Positions 28,331 to 36,143 of a stretch of 64,000 nucleotides of DNA are shown here, piece after piece. The first letter of the stretch is position 1; every line of letters starts with the position of its first letter. The position numbers were made by a program, and so were the translations under genes. A model generated the notes under the pieces. It worked only from the letters and a program-made list of their open reading frames with translations. It was not told the DNA's origin and searched no databases. Origin of the DNA: an uncultured Paracoccaceae bacterium (GTDB taxonomy: Bacteria > Pseudomonadota > Alphaproteobacteria > Rhodobacterales > Rhodobacteraceae); NCBI GenBank assembly GCA_943787785.1, contig CALSNT010000009.1:124001-188000 (forward strand), given 5' to 3'.

Positions 28331-29723
28331 GGTTGTGTCTCGAAAGTGGTGGAAATTCTCCGGCGGCGTTCTCCGAGCGTTTTGATTTGCGCCTGATCAG
28401 GCGACGAGGTCAAGTGTCATTGGTTCAATTGGTTGCGCGAGCGTTTCCCAGCCGTCGACCTTGCGCATCTGGATTTGGCCTGAGGCGAGGAGCGCCCAAA
28501 GCAGCATCGGCACGGTTGCAGCGCAGGGCAGCACGGTCTGTGTTTTGATCCGGCGGCGAAACTCCTCGTTCAGGCGCTCGATAGCGTTGGTTGTGCGAGC
28601 TGACTTCCACTGCGACGGATCGAGGCGGGTGAAGGTGAACAGCCGATCCCCGGCCTCTTCAAGGCTGTCTGCGACCGCTCGACACTTGAGCTGCCATTTG
28701 CGTAGAAAGGATTTGCGCTGCTTCTCAACTTCATCGGCGGTTTCAGCGTAGATCATGGCGCGATAATCGTCGCCCAGCTCCTCGTGCATATGTTTTGGGG
28801 CGTGGGCCAGCAGGTTGCGATGCTTGTGAACAGTGCAGCGTTGGATCGGCAAGTCTTGGCCCCACAACGCGACCAGCGCGGCCTCCAATCCCGGCGCGCC
28901 ATCAACCATCACGAACTCGGGCCGCTTGAGGCCCCGCGCATCGAGGTCGTCAATGAACTGACGCCAGGCGGCTGTGCTCTCCCCGCCCATATTCATGATG
29001 GAAAGCAATACTTTCTGCCCATCACGACGCACGCCAATGGCAGCCAGAACCGAGATGTTCTGCGCTTTCCGATCAAGACGCGTCGTGATGACGGTGCCGT
29101 CAAGGATGAGCCGAACGATGTCCTCATCAGCAAGGCTGCGGGCGCACCAGGCGTCCCAGTCGGTCTTCACCTTGCGCCAAGCGCGGCTGACGACGTCTTT
29201 GCCGACAGCCCCCTTGAACAGCGCAAACAGCGCGCGCTTCACACGCCGCGTGTTGGTGCCCGAGAGATAAACCGACGCAATCAACGCTTCGGCCGTCTTG
29301 GTCAGGCGCTGGTAGCGCGGCAACGCTTTTGAGCGCCATTCACTAGCCTTACCGACTTCATCTTCAACCCGGGCGCGGGGTACGCTGATCGTCTCGGTGC
29401 CAAATGTCCCGGTGATCTGACGGTCCCGGTGGCCGTGGCGATAGCCTTTCACCGCCTCGGCGTCCCGGCCATACCGCAAACGGCCAAGAAAGCCGTCCAG
29501 TTCTTCCTTGAAAACGGCCTCGATCGTGCCGCGGATGTTGGCGCGCAGCCGATCTTCGATCGGATCAAAGCCTTCTTCACATGCAAGTAGCGAAATGGGG
29601 CTCGTGTCTGTAGTCTTGGTCATGGCGTGATCTCCTAAGGCGGTACCAGCCGCCGATTGGGTGGGTTTGATTCACCCGGAGATTACGCCACCTTCAAATT
29701 TCCACCAACTTCCCGACACGACC
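28331..29723 (-). mobile_element. IS256 family element, copy A (1393 bp)
   Basis: The ends are GGTTGTGTCTCGAAAG at 28331 and the imperfect inverse GGTCGTGTCGGGAAG at 29723. The whole 1393 bases appear identical to copy B at 41258-42650. The 8 bases outside (GATGCTAC and GCCCAAGA) do not match, unlike those of copy B, so a deletion or recombination has changed one flank after insertion. It lies inside the helicase-like gene on its right. Confidence 0.92.
28397..29623 (-). CDS. IS256 family transposase, copy A
   Basis: A 408-residue DDE transposase of the mutator/IS256 type. The catalytic residues are in L-D-G-T-V-I (first D), V-D-G-A-P-G-L-E (second D) and T-N-A-I-E-R-L-N-E-E-F (E). The C-x-x-H neighbourhood Q-R-C-T-V-H-K-H-R-N lies between them. 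The frame is intact and same as copy B, so the element is probably active or was until very recently. Confidence 0.95.
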   Translation of the reverse strand: MTKTTDTSPISLLACEEGFDPIEDRLRANIRGTIEAVFKEELDGFLGRLRYGRDAEAVKGYRHGHRDRQITGTFGTETISVPRARVEDEVGKASEWRSKALPRYQRLTKTAEALIASVYLSGTNTRRVKRALFALFKGAVGKDVVSRAWRKVKTDWDAWCARSLADEDIVRLILDGTVITTRLDRKAQNISVLAAIGVRRDGQKVLLSIMNMGGESTAAWRQFIDDLDARGLKRPEFVMVDGAPGLEAALVALWGQDLPIQRCTVHKHRNLLAHAPKHMHEELGDDYRAMIYAETADEVEKQRKSFLRKWQLKCRAVADSLEEAGDRLFTFTRLDPSQWKSARTTNAIERLNEEFRRRIKTQTVLPCAATVPMLLWALLASGQIQMRKVDGWETLAQPIEPMTLDLVA

Positions 29724-30709
29724 GCCCAAGAACTGGGCGATACTAGGGTTGATGTTCTGGTCGTACAGGTAAATCAGGTGAGAGCAGTGGCGGTAGTCAT
29801 TCGTCCCTCTGGTCGTGTTGGGAAGCCAATTGGTGTCCTGGAACAGACGCGACTGTGATGAAAATGGTCCCGGCTTTCCATTCCGCCCGAACCACATGCT
29901 CTTGGCAGATGTGATCATGACGTTGTTTCTGTCAGTCCCCTTTAGGTCGCGTTCACGGAGTCTCTTGAGTGCCGCTGAGACCCTGCTGTGATCAGCCTTG
30001 GTCATTGCGTTCTGAGCGGAGTACGAGAACCGCAACTTGTTAATACTAGGCATGCCTCGCACGTCGATTAGACTCCGGGCCTGATCACGAAACCTCCGCT
30101 CTGAAGCAGGGTCACGGTCGAGATCGAAGACAATCCCGTTGCGCCTCATGAACGATGCCATGAGCGAACCCTCAGCCAAAAAGGTATAGACTGTAAGCGA
30201 CCCGACAGCCATTAGGAGCACAGGTGGAAGCTCCCAAAGAAGCACATTATCTCCAACCGAAAAGAGGCAATCAGCCTTTGCCATATTGAACAGTGCCTTG
30301 CTCAGCTCTGGCAGGTCCTGCTTCCGATCCCACTCCTCTGTGGCACGGACCATACCGGTTTTCCTGATCGACGGTCGCAAAGCCATGATCAAGGTAGAGA
30401 CCTTTCCAAGACTTGATGGCGACACCATTAGCCTTTGCACCGTCTGTCAGCAGTTCTTGAGTTACACAGCGGACGACGCTCAAGACCTCATCGACGACAA
30501 CGTCGTATCCCTAGGAGAAGACCTTCCATTGCGAGGAAGGCGACGTCGGTAAAGAGGGCATGTGTTGTGACAATGCTGTGGCCACCATTCAACAACTCGC
30601 GCAGGTGGTCTCGCTTGCGTCTGTGGATGCCGCCGCTTTCAACGGTAATGGGTTCGACTAAAGCTACAGGGGCGTCGTTGATGAACCTCTGAACTTCAGA
30701 GTTGAGGGG
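29724..30709 (-). pseudogene. Helicase-like gene of mobile-element type, frameshifted and truncated at both ends
   Basis: Reading on the minus strand from the IS3 end at 30709: P-L-N-S-E-V-Q-R-F-I-N-D-A-P, then S-I-V-T-T-H-A-L-F and, after a one-base shift at 30509-30511, Y-D-V-V-V-D-E-V, a motif pair like the Ib/II (DExx) motifs of superfamily-2 helicases. A second shift lies near 30370. The rest (to 29724) has a hydrophobic W-E-L-P-P-V-L-L-M-A and a late T-T-R-G-T-N-D-Y motif resembling helicase motif VI regions of phage-type helicases. The 3' end is cut by IS256 copy A and the 5' end by the IS3 copy. The family is a guess from motifs. Confidence 0.5.
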
Positions 30710-30795
30710 TGTCTGACGTCAGCGCTTATGGGTCCAAATAGGGCGATTTGATAAGAGAGAGTTGTTGGCGCATCGTAACCACTGAGGAGTGGGGC

Positions 30796-31161
30796 ATGAG
30801 ACAGACAACGAAGAGCGCCGGCGAGAAGATCGTCAAAGACATCAAGCGGGCGACCCGCAGGCAATATTCATCGGAAGAGAAGATCCGCATCGTACTGGAC
30901 GGCCTGCGCGGCGAGGACAGTATTGCCGAGCTGTGTCGCCGTGAGGGCATCTCACAGGGCATCTATTACAAATGGTCGAAGGACTTCATGGAGGCCGGGA
31001 AGAGACGCCTGGCGGGCGATACAGCGCGTGCTGCGACGACCGACGAGGTCAAGGATCTGCGGCGCGAAGCTCGGGACCTGAAGGAGGTCGTTGCGGAGCA
31101 GACGCTTGACCTCCGTTTGCTCAAAAAAAGCATGACAGGGGATGGGGGCGACCAAGAATGA
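30796..31161 (+). CDS. IS3 family transposase OrfA
   Basis: 121 residues from the ATG at 30796 (M-R-Q-T-T-K-S-A-G). The helix-turn-helix D-S-I-A-E-L-C-R-R-E-G-I-S-Q-G-I-Y-Y-K-W lies near 37-57, followed by a leucine-zipper-like helix (L-R-R-E-A-R-D-L-K-E-V-V). It binds the element's ends. It ends just past the start of OrfB, and a run of seven A at 31123-31129 before a G is the likely -1 slippage site for the OrfAB fusion. Confidence 0.92.
   Translation: MRQTTKSAGEKIVKDIKRATRRQYSSEEKIRIVLDGLRGEDSIAELCRREGISQGIYYKWSKDFMEAGKRRLAGDTARAATTDEVKDLRREARDLKEVVAEQTLDLRLLKKSMTGDGGDQE
31123..31130 (+). promoter_or_regulatory. Predicted -1 frameshift site of IS3 OrfAB
   Basis: AAAAAAAG at the end of OrfA. 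Shifting one base back leads from L-L-K-K into H-D-R-G-W-G-R-P-R-M and on into OrfB. The decayed copy shows the same fused reading. This is the usual site type in the IS3 family. Confidence 0.6.
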
Positions 31162-32138
31162 GGTATCACCCATCCGAGAAGCTGGAGATCATCCGGCTGG
31201 TCGAGGGATCGCACCTGTCAGCACGTCAGACGTTGGCAAAAATGGGCCTGCCCCGCACCACATTTTACCGTTGGTATGATCGGTATCTGCAGCGTGGCGA
31301 GGCTGGGCTGCAGGATCAATCCCCCAAGCCAAAAAACGTCTGGAACCGCATTCCTGACACGGTGCGCCGCAAGGTCGTCAAGCTGGCGTTGAAGGAAACG
31401 GAGCTGTCGCCGCGCGAACTGGCGGTGACCTTCACGGATCGGAACCGCTACTTTGTCTCAGAATCTTCGGTCTACCGAGTGCTGAAAGCCCACGATCTGA
31501 TCACCAGCCCCGCCTTCATTGTTATCAAGGCAGCGAGCGAGTTCACCGACAAGACCACCGCCATCAATCAGCTTTGGCAAACCGACTTCACCTACCTCAA
31601 AGTTCTCGGCTGGGGTTGGTTTTATCTCAGCACGATCCTCGACGATTACAGCCGGTACATCATCTCGTGGAAGTTGTGCACGAACATGCGGGCTGAGGAT
31701 GTGACAGATACGCTCGATCTGGCCCTGCAGGCATCCGGCTGTGATCAGGTCCACGTCGTTCACAAGCCACGCCTGCTCAGCGATAATGGCTCCAGCTACG
31801 TCTCAGGCGACCTTGCTGAATGGCTGCAGGACAAAGGCATGAAGCATTCTCGCGGTGCGCCGTATCATCCGCAGACTCAGGGCAAGATCGAGCGATGGCA
31901 TCAAACCCTGAAGAACCGCATCTTGCTCGAAAACTACTTCTTGCCGGGCGATCTCGAAGCCCAAATCGAAGCCTTCGTCGAACACTACAATCATCAGCGG
32001 TACCACGAGAGCCTCAACAACGTCACGCCATCCGACGTCTACTTCGGCCGTGACAAAGCCATTCTAAAACAAAGAGAAAGGATCAAACGAAAGACGCTCG
32101 AAACGCGGCGCTTGCATCACAGACAACGCGCCGCATAA
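31158..32138 (+). CDS. IS3 family transposase OrfB
   Basis: 326 residues with the rve integrase core. The catalytic D, D and E lie in T-D-F-T-Y-L-K, S-D-N-G-S-S-Y and K-I-E-R-W-H-Q. An HTH-like N-terminal part (S-A-R-Q-T-L-A-K-M-G-L-P-R-T-T-F-Y-R-W-Y) precedes it. The frame is intact with a basic C-terminus, so this copy is probably functional. Confidence 0.93.
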   Translation: MRYHPSEKLEIIRLVEGSHLSARQTLAKMGLPRTTFYRWYDRYLQRGEAGLQDQSPKPKNVWNRIPDTVRRKVVKLALKETELSPRELAVTFTDRNRYFVSESSVYRVLKAHDLITSPAFIVIKAASEFTDKTTAINQLWQTDFTYLKVLGWGWFYLSTILDDYSRYIISWKLCTNMRAEDVTDTLDLALQASGCDQVHVVHKPRLLSDNGSSYVSGDLAEWLQDKGMKHSRGAPYHPQTQGKIERWHQTLKNRILLENYFLPGDLEAQIEAFVEHYNHQRYHESLNNVTPSDVYFGRDKAILKQRERIKRKTLETRRLHHRQRAA

Positions 32139-32212
32139 TCACAGAAATCAGATGAGCCAGACTCTCTCTTAGTTTAGGCCGTTCTTGGTTCCAAAAACTC
32201 TGACGACGCACA

Positions 32213-32566
32213 AGTTACAGGGCGATTATGGCCTTTGAGTTTCAGGTAGATCGCAACCGCTTCGGACAGCTTCACAGAGCCGTTCTCAGGAATCGCCGAG
32301 AGATGTCCTCCAGCCGACTGCTGAAGCCTCAGAAGATGCTTGCCCGGAAGCCCGTGATCTTTAATCCGCAAGTGATACCAATATTCATCGAGCTGCTGGG
32401 CAGCCCTCGAAGCCCTGGAAGACGCCACAGGTGCCGACCGAGTTCTCAGTGAGTATGTGATCTTACGGGCTTGATAGTGCCTCAGAAGGTCACTCGGGAC
32501 CCTCCGCTCGAAGTAATAGATGCCGTTCTTGGTGAACGAATGTGGAACCGATTTGTCATACGCCAT
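32213..32566 (-). pseudogene. Phage-type tyrosine integrase, N-terminal fragment cut by IS3
   Basis: About 118 native residues starting M-A-Y-D-K-S-V-P-H-S-F-T-K-N-G-I-Y-Y-F-E-R-R-V-P, the N-terminal arm-binding-type domain of integrases of genomic islands in this group. The frame then enters the IS3 end at 32212 and stops at 32174. The catalytic domain is gone. It lies 61 bases from tRNA-Phe and reads away from it, the normal layout for a tRNA-inserted element, so island 1 probably entered at this tRNA. Confidence 0.8.
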
Positions 32567-32627
32567 GTCCTACGCCCGCGCAGTTTCTTAAAGAAACCGA
32601 GGGTATTCAATGGGTTGGAACTTGAAG

Positions 32628-32703
32628 TGGTGCCCGGGGGCGGAATCGAACCACCGACACGAGGATTTTCAATCCACTGCTCTACCCCTGAGCTACCCGG
32701 GCA
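32628..32703 (-). tRNA. tRNA-Phe (GAA)
   Basis: 76 bases including an encoded CCA. The acceptor stem starts TGCCCGG at 32703; the D-loop is GCTCAGGGGTAGAGC. The anticodon loop is TT-GAA-AA, so the anticodon is GAA (Phe). The T-loop has GGTTCGATTCC. Its 3' end faces island 1, and integrases of this type commonly use this end as attachment site. Confidence 0.95.
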
Positions 32704-32785
32704 CGGGCGAACGGGTGGGCCGTTCGGGTCGCGGTGTTCTAGTCGCGCTCCGGCACGGTGTCCAGTGGCCAAACCGGCAATTTCT

Positions 32786-32968
32786 TTAGTGGGTTTGGGG
32801 GCGGGTCTCAGCGGTTAGCTGCTGCGCCTCCTCGGCATCATCGGGGTCATCTGAAGGCACCGCATATCCTCCGGTCAGCCATCGGCCGAGATCGACGTCG
32901 GCGCACCGGCGCGAGCAGAACGGGCGGTAGGATTTGTGCGGGTCTTTTGAGCAGATCGGGCATGTCAT
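32786..32968 (-). CDS. yacG: DNA gyrase inhibitor YacG, zinc-finger protein
   Basis: 60 residues. Two cysteine pairs, C-P-I-C at 3-6 and F-C-S-R-R-C-A-D at about 18-25, bind zinc; V-D-L-G-R-W-L is the family signature. In E. coli YacG binds GyrB and blocks its DNA binding. The start overlaps the end of the RNase E/G gene by four bases. The tail past residue 38 is acidic and variable, as usual. Confidence 0.92.
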   Translation of the reverse strand: MTCPICSKDPHKSYRPFCSRRCADVDLGRWLTGGYAVPSDDPDDAEEAQQLTAETRPQTH

Positions 32969-34008
32969 GGCAGGGAATTCAATAGCTCGCTCAAAGGTTG
33001 GCGTTCGCGTTTTCGTTGCAACTCATAATGGCCCAACGGCGTCCATCCGGCCAGTGCCGTTTCCACCGGATCGGCGCGCAGGGCGGCGCGCAGACTCTGC
33101 TCGAACGCGGCGCGATCCCTTTTCGGCATCGGTGCAAGGTCAATCGTGATTTGCCCGCCAAGGCCCCGGACACGCAGCGCGCGAGGCAGGGCGCGTGCCA
33201 GTGCAATGTTAGCTTTCAGACCGGCTGCGAGCGAGCTGTCGGACCCAGTGTTTACGTCCACCGCAATCAGCGCGCGTGTCGGTTCGATGAAGGCCGATGC
33301 ACCTCCGGGCAGCTGCAGGCGAGAGGTGCGCACGCCCTCGATCGCGTCGAGGACGCCGTGATCGTCCAGTGCGCCTGCCTCATCAGCCAGAACATCCGGC
33401 GTCGCCCAATCTCGCCATGCCAGCGTTTGGGCGTCAGGTGCATCGACAAGCAGCTCGGGTGCATCGCCGGCGGCGTCGGCCAGTACAACAATCGCCAAAT
33501 CGCGCATGGCGGCGATATCGGCAGCCACCTCTTCGGGGTCTGCGCCTTCTGCGTTCGAACGCACAATCAGGCCGTGTGCAGAACCGTCCATGACATCCTC
33601 AGCAAGAATGCGGAGCTTTCCGCGCACTTCCTCATCCCGGATCGCACGCGAGATGTTCAGACCCGGAGCATCCGGGGTGACGATCGCGAACCGGCTTTTG
33701 AAAAGCACTCGGCTGGTGACGGGAACGGCCTTGCCCGCCTCGGCCTGGCCGCTGACTTGCACCAGCAGAGCCTGCCCCGGCGCGATCCCTTTGGATCCAC
33801 GCAGCCAACCGTGCCCGTCGGGAAGGCGAACTGTCAGCCCGCCCTGGCCTTTCATCGGGCGCTCAGCGATGCCGCGATAAATCGCACCGATGCCGGGCGG
33901 GGCGCTATCGGGGGGATCAAACAGCACGTCATCCAGCTGCCCGTCGACCATCCGAGCGGCAAGCTTGCGACCTGCAATCTCACCCAATGCTATCACGCTG
34001 CCCTTCAC
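32965..34008 (-). CDS. Ribonuclease E/G family protein
   Basis: About 347 residues from the GTG at 34008, shorter than E. coli RNase G (489). Family members cut single-stranded RNA 5' to AU-rich sites. The S1-like part is near 40-95 (G-A-I-Y-R-G-I, then L-P-D-G-H-G-W-L-R). The catalytic metal site is kept: D in [10 protein letters not shown] and D in [11 protein letters not shown]. The C-terminal zinc-link C-P-x-C of RNase E is absent, as in other short roseobacter versions. The GTG overlaps the maf TGA by four bases (GTGA) in a maf-rng-yacG operon. Confidence 0.88.
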   Translation of the reverse strand: MKGSVIALGEIAGRKLAARMVDGQLDDVLFDPPDSAPPGIGAIYRGIAERPMKGQGGLTVRLPDGHGWLRGSKGIAPGQALLVQVSGQAEAGKAVPVTSRVLFKSRFAIVTPDAPGLNISRAIRDEEVRGKLRILAEDVMDGSAHGLIVRSNAEGADPEEVAADIAAMRDLAIVVLADAAGDAPELLVDAPDAQTLAWRDWATPDVLADEAGALDDHGVLDAIEGVRTSRLQLPGGASAFIEPTRALIAVDVNTGSDSSLAAGLKANIALARALPRALRVRGLGGQITIDLAPMPKRDRAAFEQSLRAALRADPVETALAGWTPLGHYELQRKRERQPLSELLNSLP

Positions 34009-34577
34009 CGGATCACTCCGGCGGCGCGCAACATCGTCGCCGTTTCGTGGACGGGCAAGCCAACGACGCCGGTGAAGCTTCCTTGCAGCCACGGTACAAA
34101 CGCGCCCGCCGGGCCCTGGATGCCGTAGCCGCCCGCCTTGCCTTGCCAGTCGCCGCTGTCGAGGTAGGCGTCGATTTCCGAGGTTTCCAGCCGCTTGAAC
34201 CGCAGGGTCGTCACGCTGTCCTTCAAAGCCAGCCTGTCGGCTGTACGCAGGGCCACGGCGGTGATGACCTTGTGGCGGCGCCCTGACAGCAGGCGCAGGA
34301 AGGCCGCAGCCTCGGCCTGATCTTCCGGCTTGCCCAAAATGCGGCGGCCGACGGCGACGGTGGTGTCGGCGGCCAGAATTGCCTCATCCGCCGCACAGTC
34401 ACCGACCTGCGCCTTTTCGCGCGCCATGCGCAAGCAATAGGGTCGCGGCAGTTCGGCCTTGTCGGGGGTCTCGTCGATATCCGCAGGCCGCACTCTGTCC
34501 GGCGTCACGCCGATCTGCGCCAATAGCTCCAGCCGCCGCGGACTGGCCGAGGCGAGGGTCAACCGGCGCGACATCAT
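34005..34577 (-). CDS. Maf-like nucleoside triphosphate pyrophosphatase
   Basis: 190 residues. The N-terminal [12 protein letters not shown] (about 7-18) is the Maf hallmark; A-A-D-T-T-V-A-V-G (about 68-76) holds the catalytic aspartate. Maf proteins hydrolyse non-canonical or modified NTPs such as dTTP, UTP or m7GTP depending on subtype. It follows infA by nine bases and overlaps the RNase E/G start. Confidence 0.92.
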   Translation of the reverse strand: MMSRRLTLASASPRRLELLAQIGVTPDRVRPADIDETPDKAELPRPYCLRMAREKAQVGDCAADEAILAADTTVAVGRRILGKPEDQAEAAAFLRLLSGRRHKVITAVALRTADRLALKDSVTTLRFKRLETSEIDAYLDSGDWQGKAGGYGIQGPAGAFVPWLQGSFTGVVGLPVHETATMLRAAGVIR

Positions 34578-34587
34578 CGGTGTCGCG

Positions 34588-34806
34588 CTATTTGAAGCGA
34601 TAGTTGATCCGACCTTTGGTCAAATCATAGGGCGTCATCTCAACCTGGACTTTGTCGCCAGCCAGAACCCGGATGCGGTTCTTGCGCATCTTGCCTGCCG
34701 TGTGCGCGATGATCTCATGGCCGTTTTCCAGCTCGACCCGGAATGTCGCGTTCGGCAGGAGTTCCTTCACGACGCCGGGAAATTCGAGCAGTTCTTCCTT
34801 GGCCAT
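34588..34806 (-). CDS. infA: Translation initiation factor IF-1
   Basis: 72 residues, the usual length, a single S1/OB fold: [13 protein letters not shown] at the start, then F-R-V-E-L-E-N-G-H and the end Y-R-F-K. It binds the A site of the 30S subunit during initiation. It leads the operon infA-maf-rng-yacG. Confidence 0.97.
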   Translation of the reverse strand: MAKEELLEFPGVVKELLPNATFRVELENGHEIIAHTAGKMRKNRIRVLAGDKVQVEMTPYDLTKGRINYRFK

Positions 34807-35185
34807 GGTGTCTCCTTGTTTGGGTGCCCGAAGTTGGGCCCGTTCTTAAGCGTGCTCTAAATGGCGGCGATCTGAGTGATTTACAAGGGGTTATCGCAAA
34901 CCGCGATGCTGAGGGATTTCACCAGATAACTGGTCTTGGACGATTTTTCCTTCGGGTTGCATCGGGAACCTGGTTGACTGGGCCGCACGGCATAGAATCG
35001 CGCGGTTCGTGGCCGCCGGTGTTGGCTGGAGGCGTGAGGCCCACACTTGAAATCGTCCTGTGGACGATTTCAGGGCCGAACGGGCGGACCCCGTCTCGGC
35101 CCCCACCAAACGTCCTCGGGATATTTATGGCGAAAAGACGATTGAGGAGCCGGCCGCGAGGTCAAGATGCCTCGACATACTGGGG
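34807..35185. other. 379-base gap between infA and the phosphatase gene
   Basis: It contains the infA promoter region on its left. The word CTCGGGATATTTATGGCGAA near 35115-35135, common before genes in this group, is present. No gene with support is seen on either strand. Confidence 0.4.
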
Positions 35186-35668
35186 TCAATTGGAGACGGG
35201 TTCCTGCGGATCTCCAAACCTTGCCAGTATGCGCTCACGAATCTGATCACGAGCCTGGCGATAGCTGGCCAACCGATCCTCGCGCGCTTCTCCAAGCCCC
35301 GTCGGGTCAAGGATCGGCCAATACTCGACGTCGAGGTGGTAATATCGGGTTAAGTCCAGCGCGCGACGCTGGCTGGCAGGGGACAGCGCGACGATCAATT
35401 CGAAGCCGCCCAGATCGTCGCCCCATTCCTGCATCTCGTCGAAACTTCGTGAGCGGTGGCGCGCCAGTTCAATCCCCAGTTCAGCGCAGACCGCGACGGA
35501 AAAACCGTCTATTTCCATATCGTTATAGACACCGGCGGATTGGACATAGGTGGTCTGGCCGTAGAAATGCTTCATCATCCCCTCAGCCATGGGCGAGCGG
35601 ACTGCGTTGTGGTCGCAACAAAACAGCACGGATTGGGGCAGGGGCCGCTGGGGTGTGGCGTCGTCAGC
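35186..35668 (-). CDS. Low-molecular-weight protein-tyrosine phosphatase family protein
   Basis: About 160 residues. The P-loop V-L-F-C-C-D-H-N-A-V-R-S (residues 13-24) has the C-x5-R-S signature with the nucleophilic cysteine; the late D-P (P-I-L-D-P-T-G) holds the general-acid aspartate. It may dephosphorylate tyrosine in proteins or act on arsenate in the related ArsC branch. The GTG start at 35668 overlaps the UPF0262 stop (GGTGGCTGA). Order and overlap fit the operon murA...phosphatase of roseobacters. Confidence 0.87.
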   Translation of the reverse strand, partial: ADDATPQRPLPQSVLFCCDHNAVRSPMAEGMMKHFYGQTTYVQSAGVYNDMEIDGFSVAVCAELGIELARHRSRSFDEMQEWGDDLGGFELIVALSPASQRRALDLTRYYHLDVEYWPILDPTGLGEAREDRLASYRQARDQIRERILARFGDPQEPVSN

Positions 35669-36143
35669 CACCGAAATGCAGCACGCAGACCAGGGTGAAA
35701 AGGCGGCGCGCGGTGTCGGTGTCGACCTCGGCTTTGCCTTCCAGCCGCTCAACCAGCACCCGCGCGCCTTCGTTGTGGATGCCGCGCCGGGCCATGTCGA
35801 TGGTCTCGATCTGGCTGGGTGGCATGGTCCTTACTGCCTCAAAGTAGCTTTCGCAGATCTGGAAGTAGTCTTTTACGACCTGGCGGAATGGACCGAGAGA
35901 CAGATGAAATTCGGCAGCAGGAGTATCATTTTCCTGTTTTAAATCAAAAACTAAACGGCGATCCTTGATAGATAAGGTCAGGTGGTAAGGACCGTCTGGT
36001 GCGTCGTCGCGTGGGAGCGCGAAGCTGTTGTCTTCCAACAGATCAAAAATCGCGACTTTGCGCTCTTGCTCGATCTCTGGCGTTGGCGGAGCCAGGGCGG
36101 AATCGTCGATATCGATGCGGGTCAGGCGTGCGGGCGAGGTCAT
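35664..36143 (-). CDS. UPF0262 family protein
   Basis: 159 residues of a conserved alphaproteobacterial family without known function. The motifs F-H-L-S-L-G-P-F-R-Q-V-V-K-D-Y-F and I-D-M-A-R-R-G-I-H-N-E-G-A are family hallmarks as I remember them. No signal or membrane part. It overlaps hisD by four bases upstream and the phosphatase by five bases downstream, so all three are coupled. Confidence 0.9.
   Translation of the reverse strand: MTSPARLTRIDIDDSALAPPTPEIEQERKVAIFDLLEDNSFALPRDDAPDGPYHLTLSIKDRRLVFDLKQENDTPAAEFHLSLGPFRQVVKDYFQICESYFEAVRTMPPSQIETIDMARRGIHNEGARVLVERLEGKAEVDTDTARRLFTLVCVLHFGG

Larger units (their letters stand above)
30710..32212 (+). mobile_element. IS3 family element, intact copy (1503 bp)
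   Basis: It starts TGTCTGACGTCAGCG at 30710 and ends CTGACGACGCACA at 32212; the ends form an imperfect inverted repeat of about 28 bases. OrfA and OrfB are both open. It lies opposite in direction to the decayed copy at 26322-27833, so the pair brackets 2.9 kb. It is inserted in a phage-type integrase gene on its right. No direct repeat flanks the element in a form I can recognise. Confidence 0.9.

Noticed and set aside
26322-32212. True composite transposon with target duplication
   Set aside because: No matching direct repeat at the outer ends and the two IS copies differ, so the unit is not shown to have moved as one.
26000-32703. Direct att repeats bounding island 1
   Set aside because: I looked for a second copy of the tRNA-Phe 3' end near guaA and found none.
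32998-34128. Plus-strand frame of 376 codons opposite the RNase E/G gene
   Set aside because: Antisense shadow; the RNase frame has catalytic motifs and operon overlaps.
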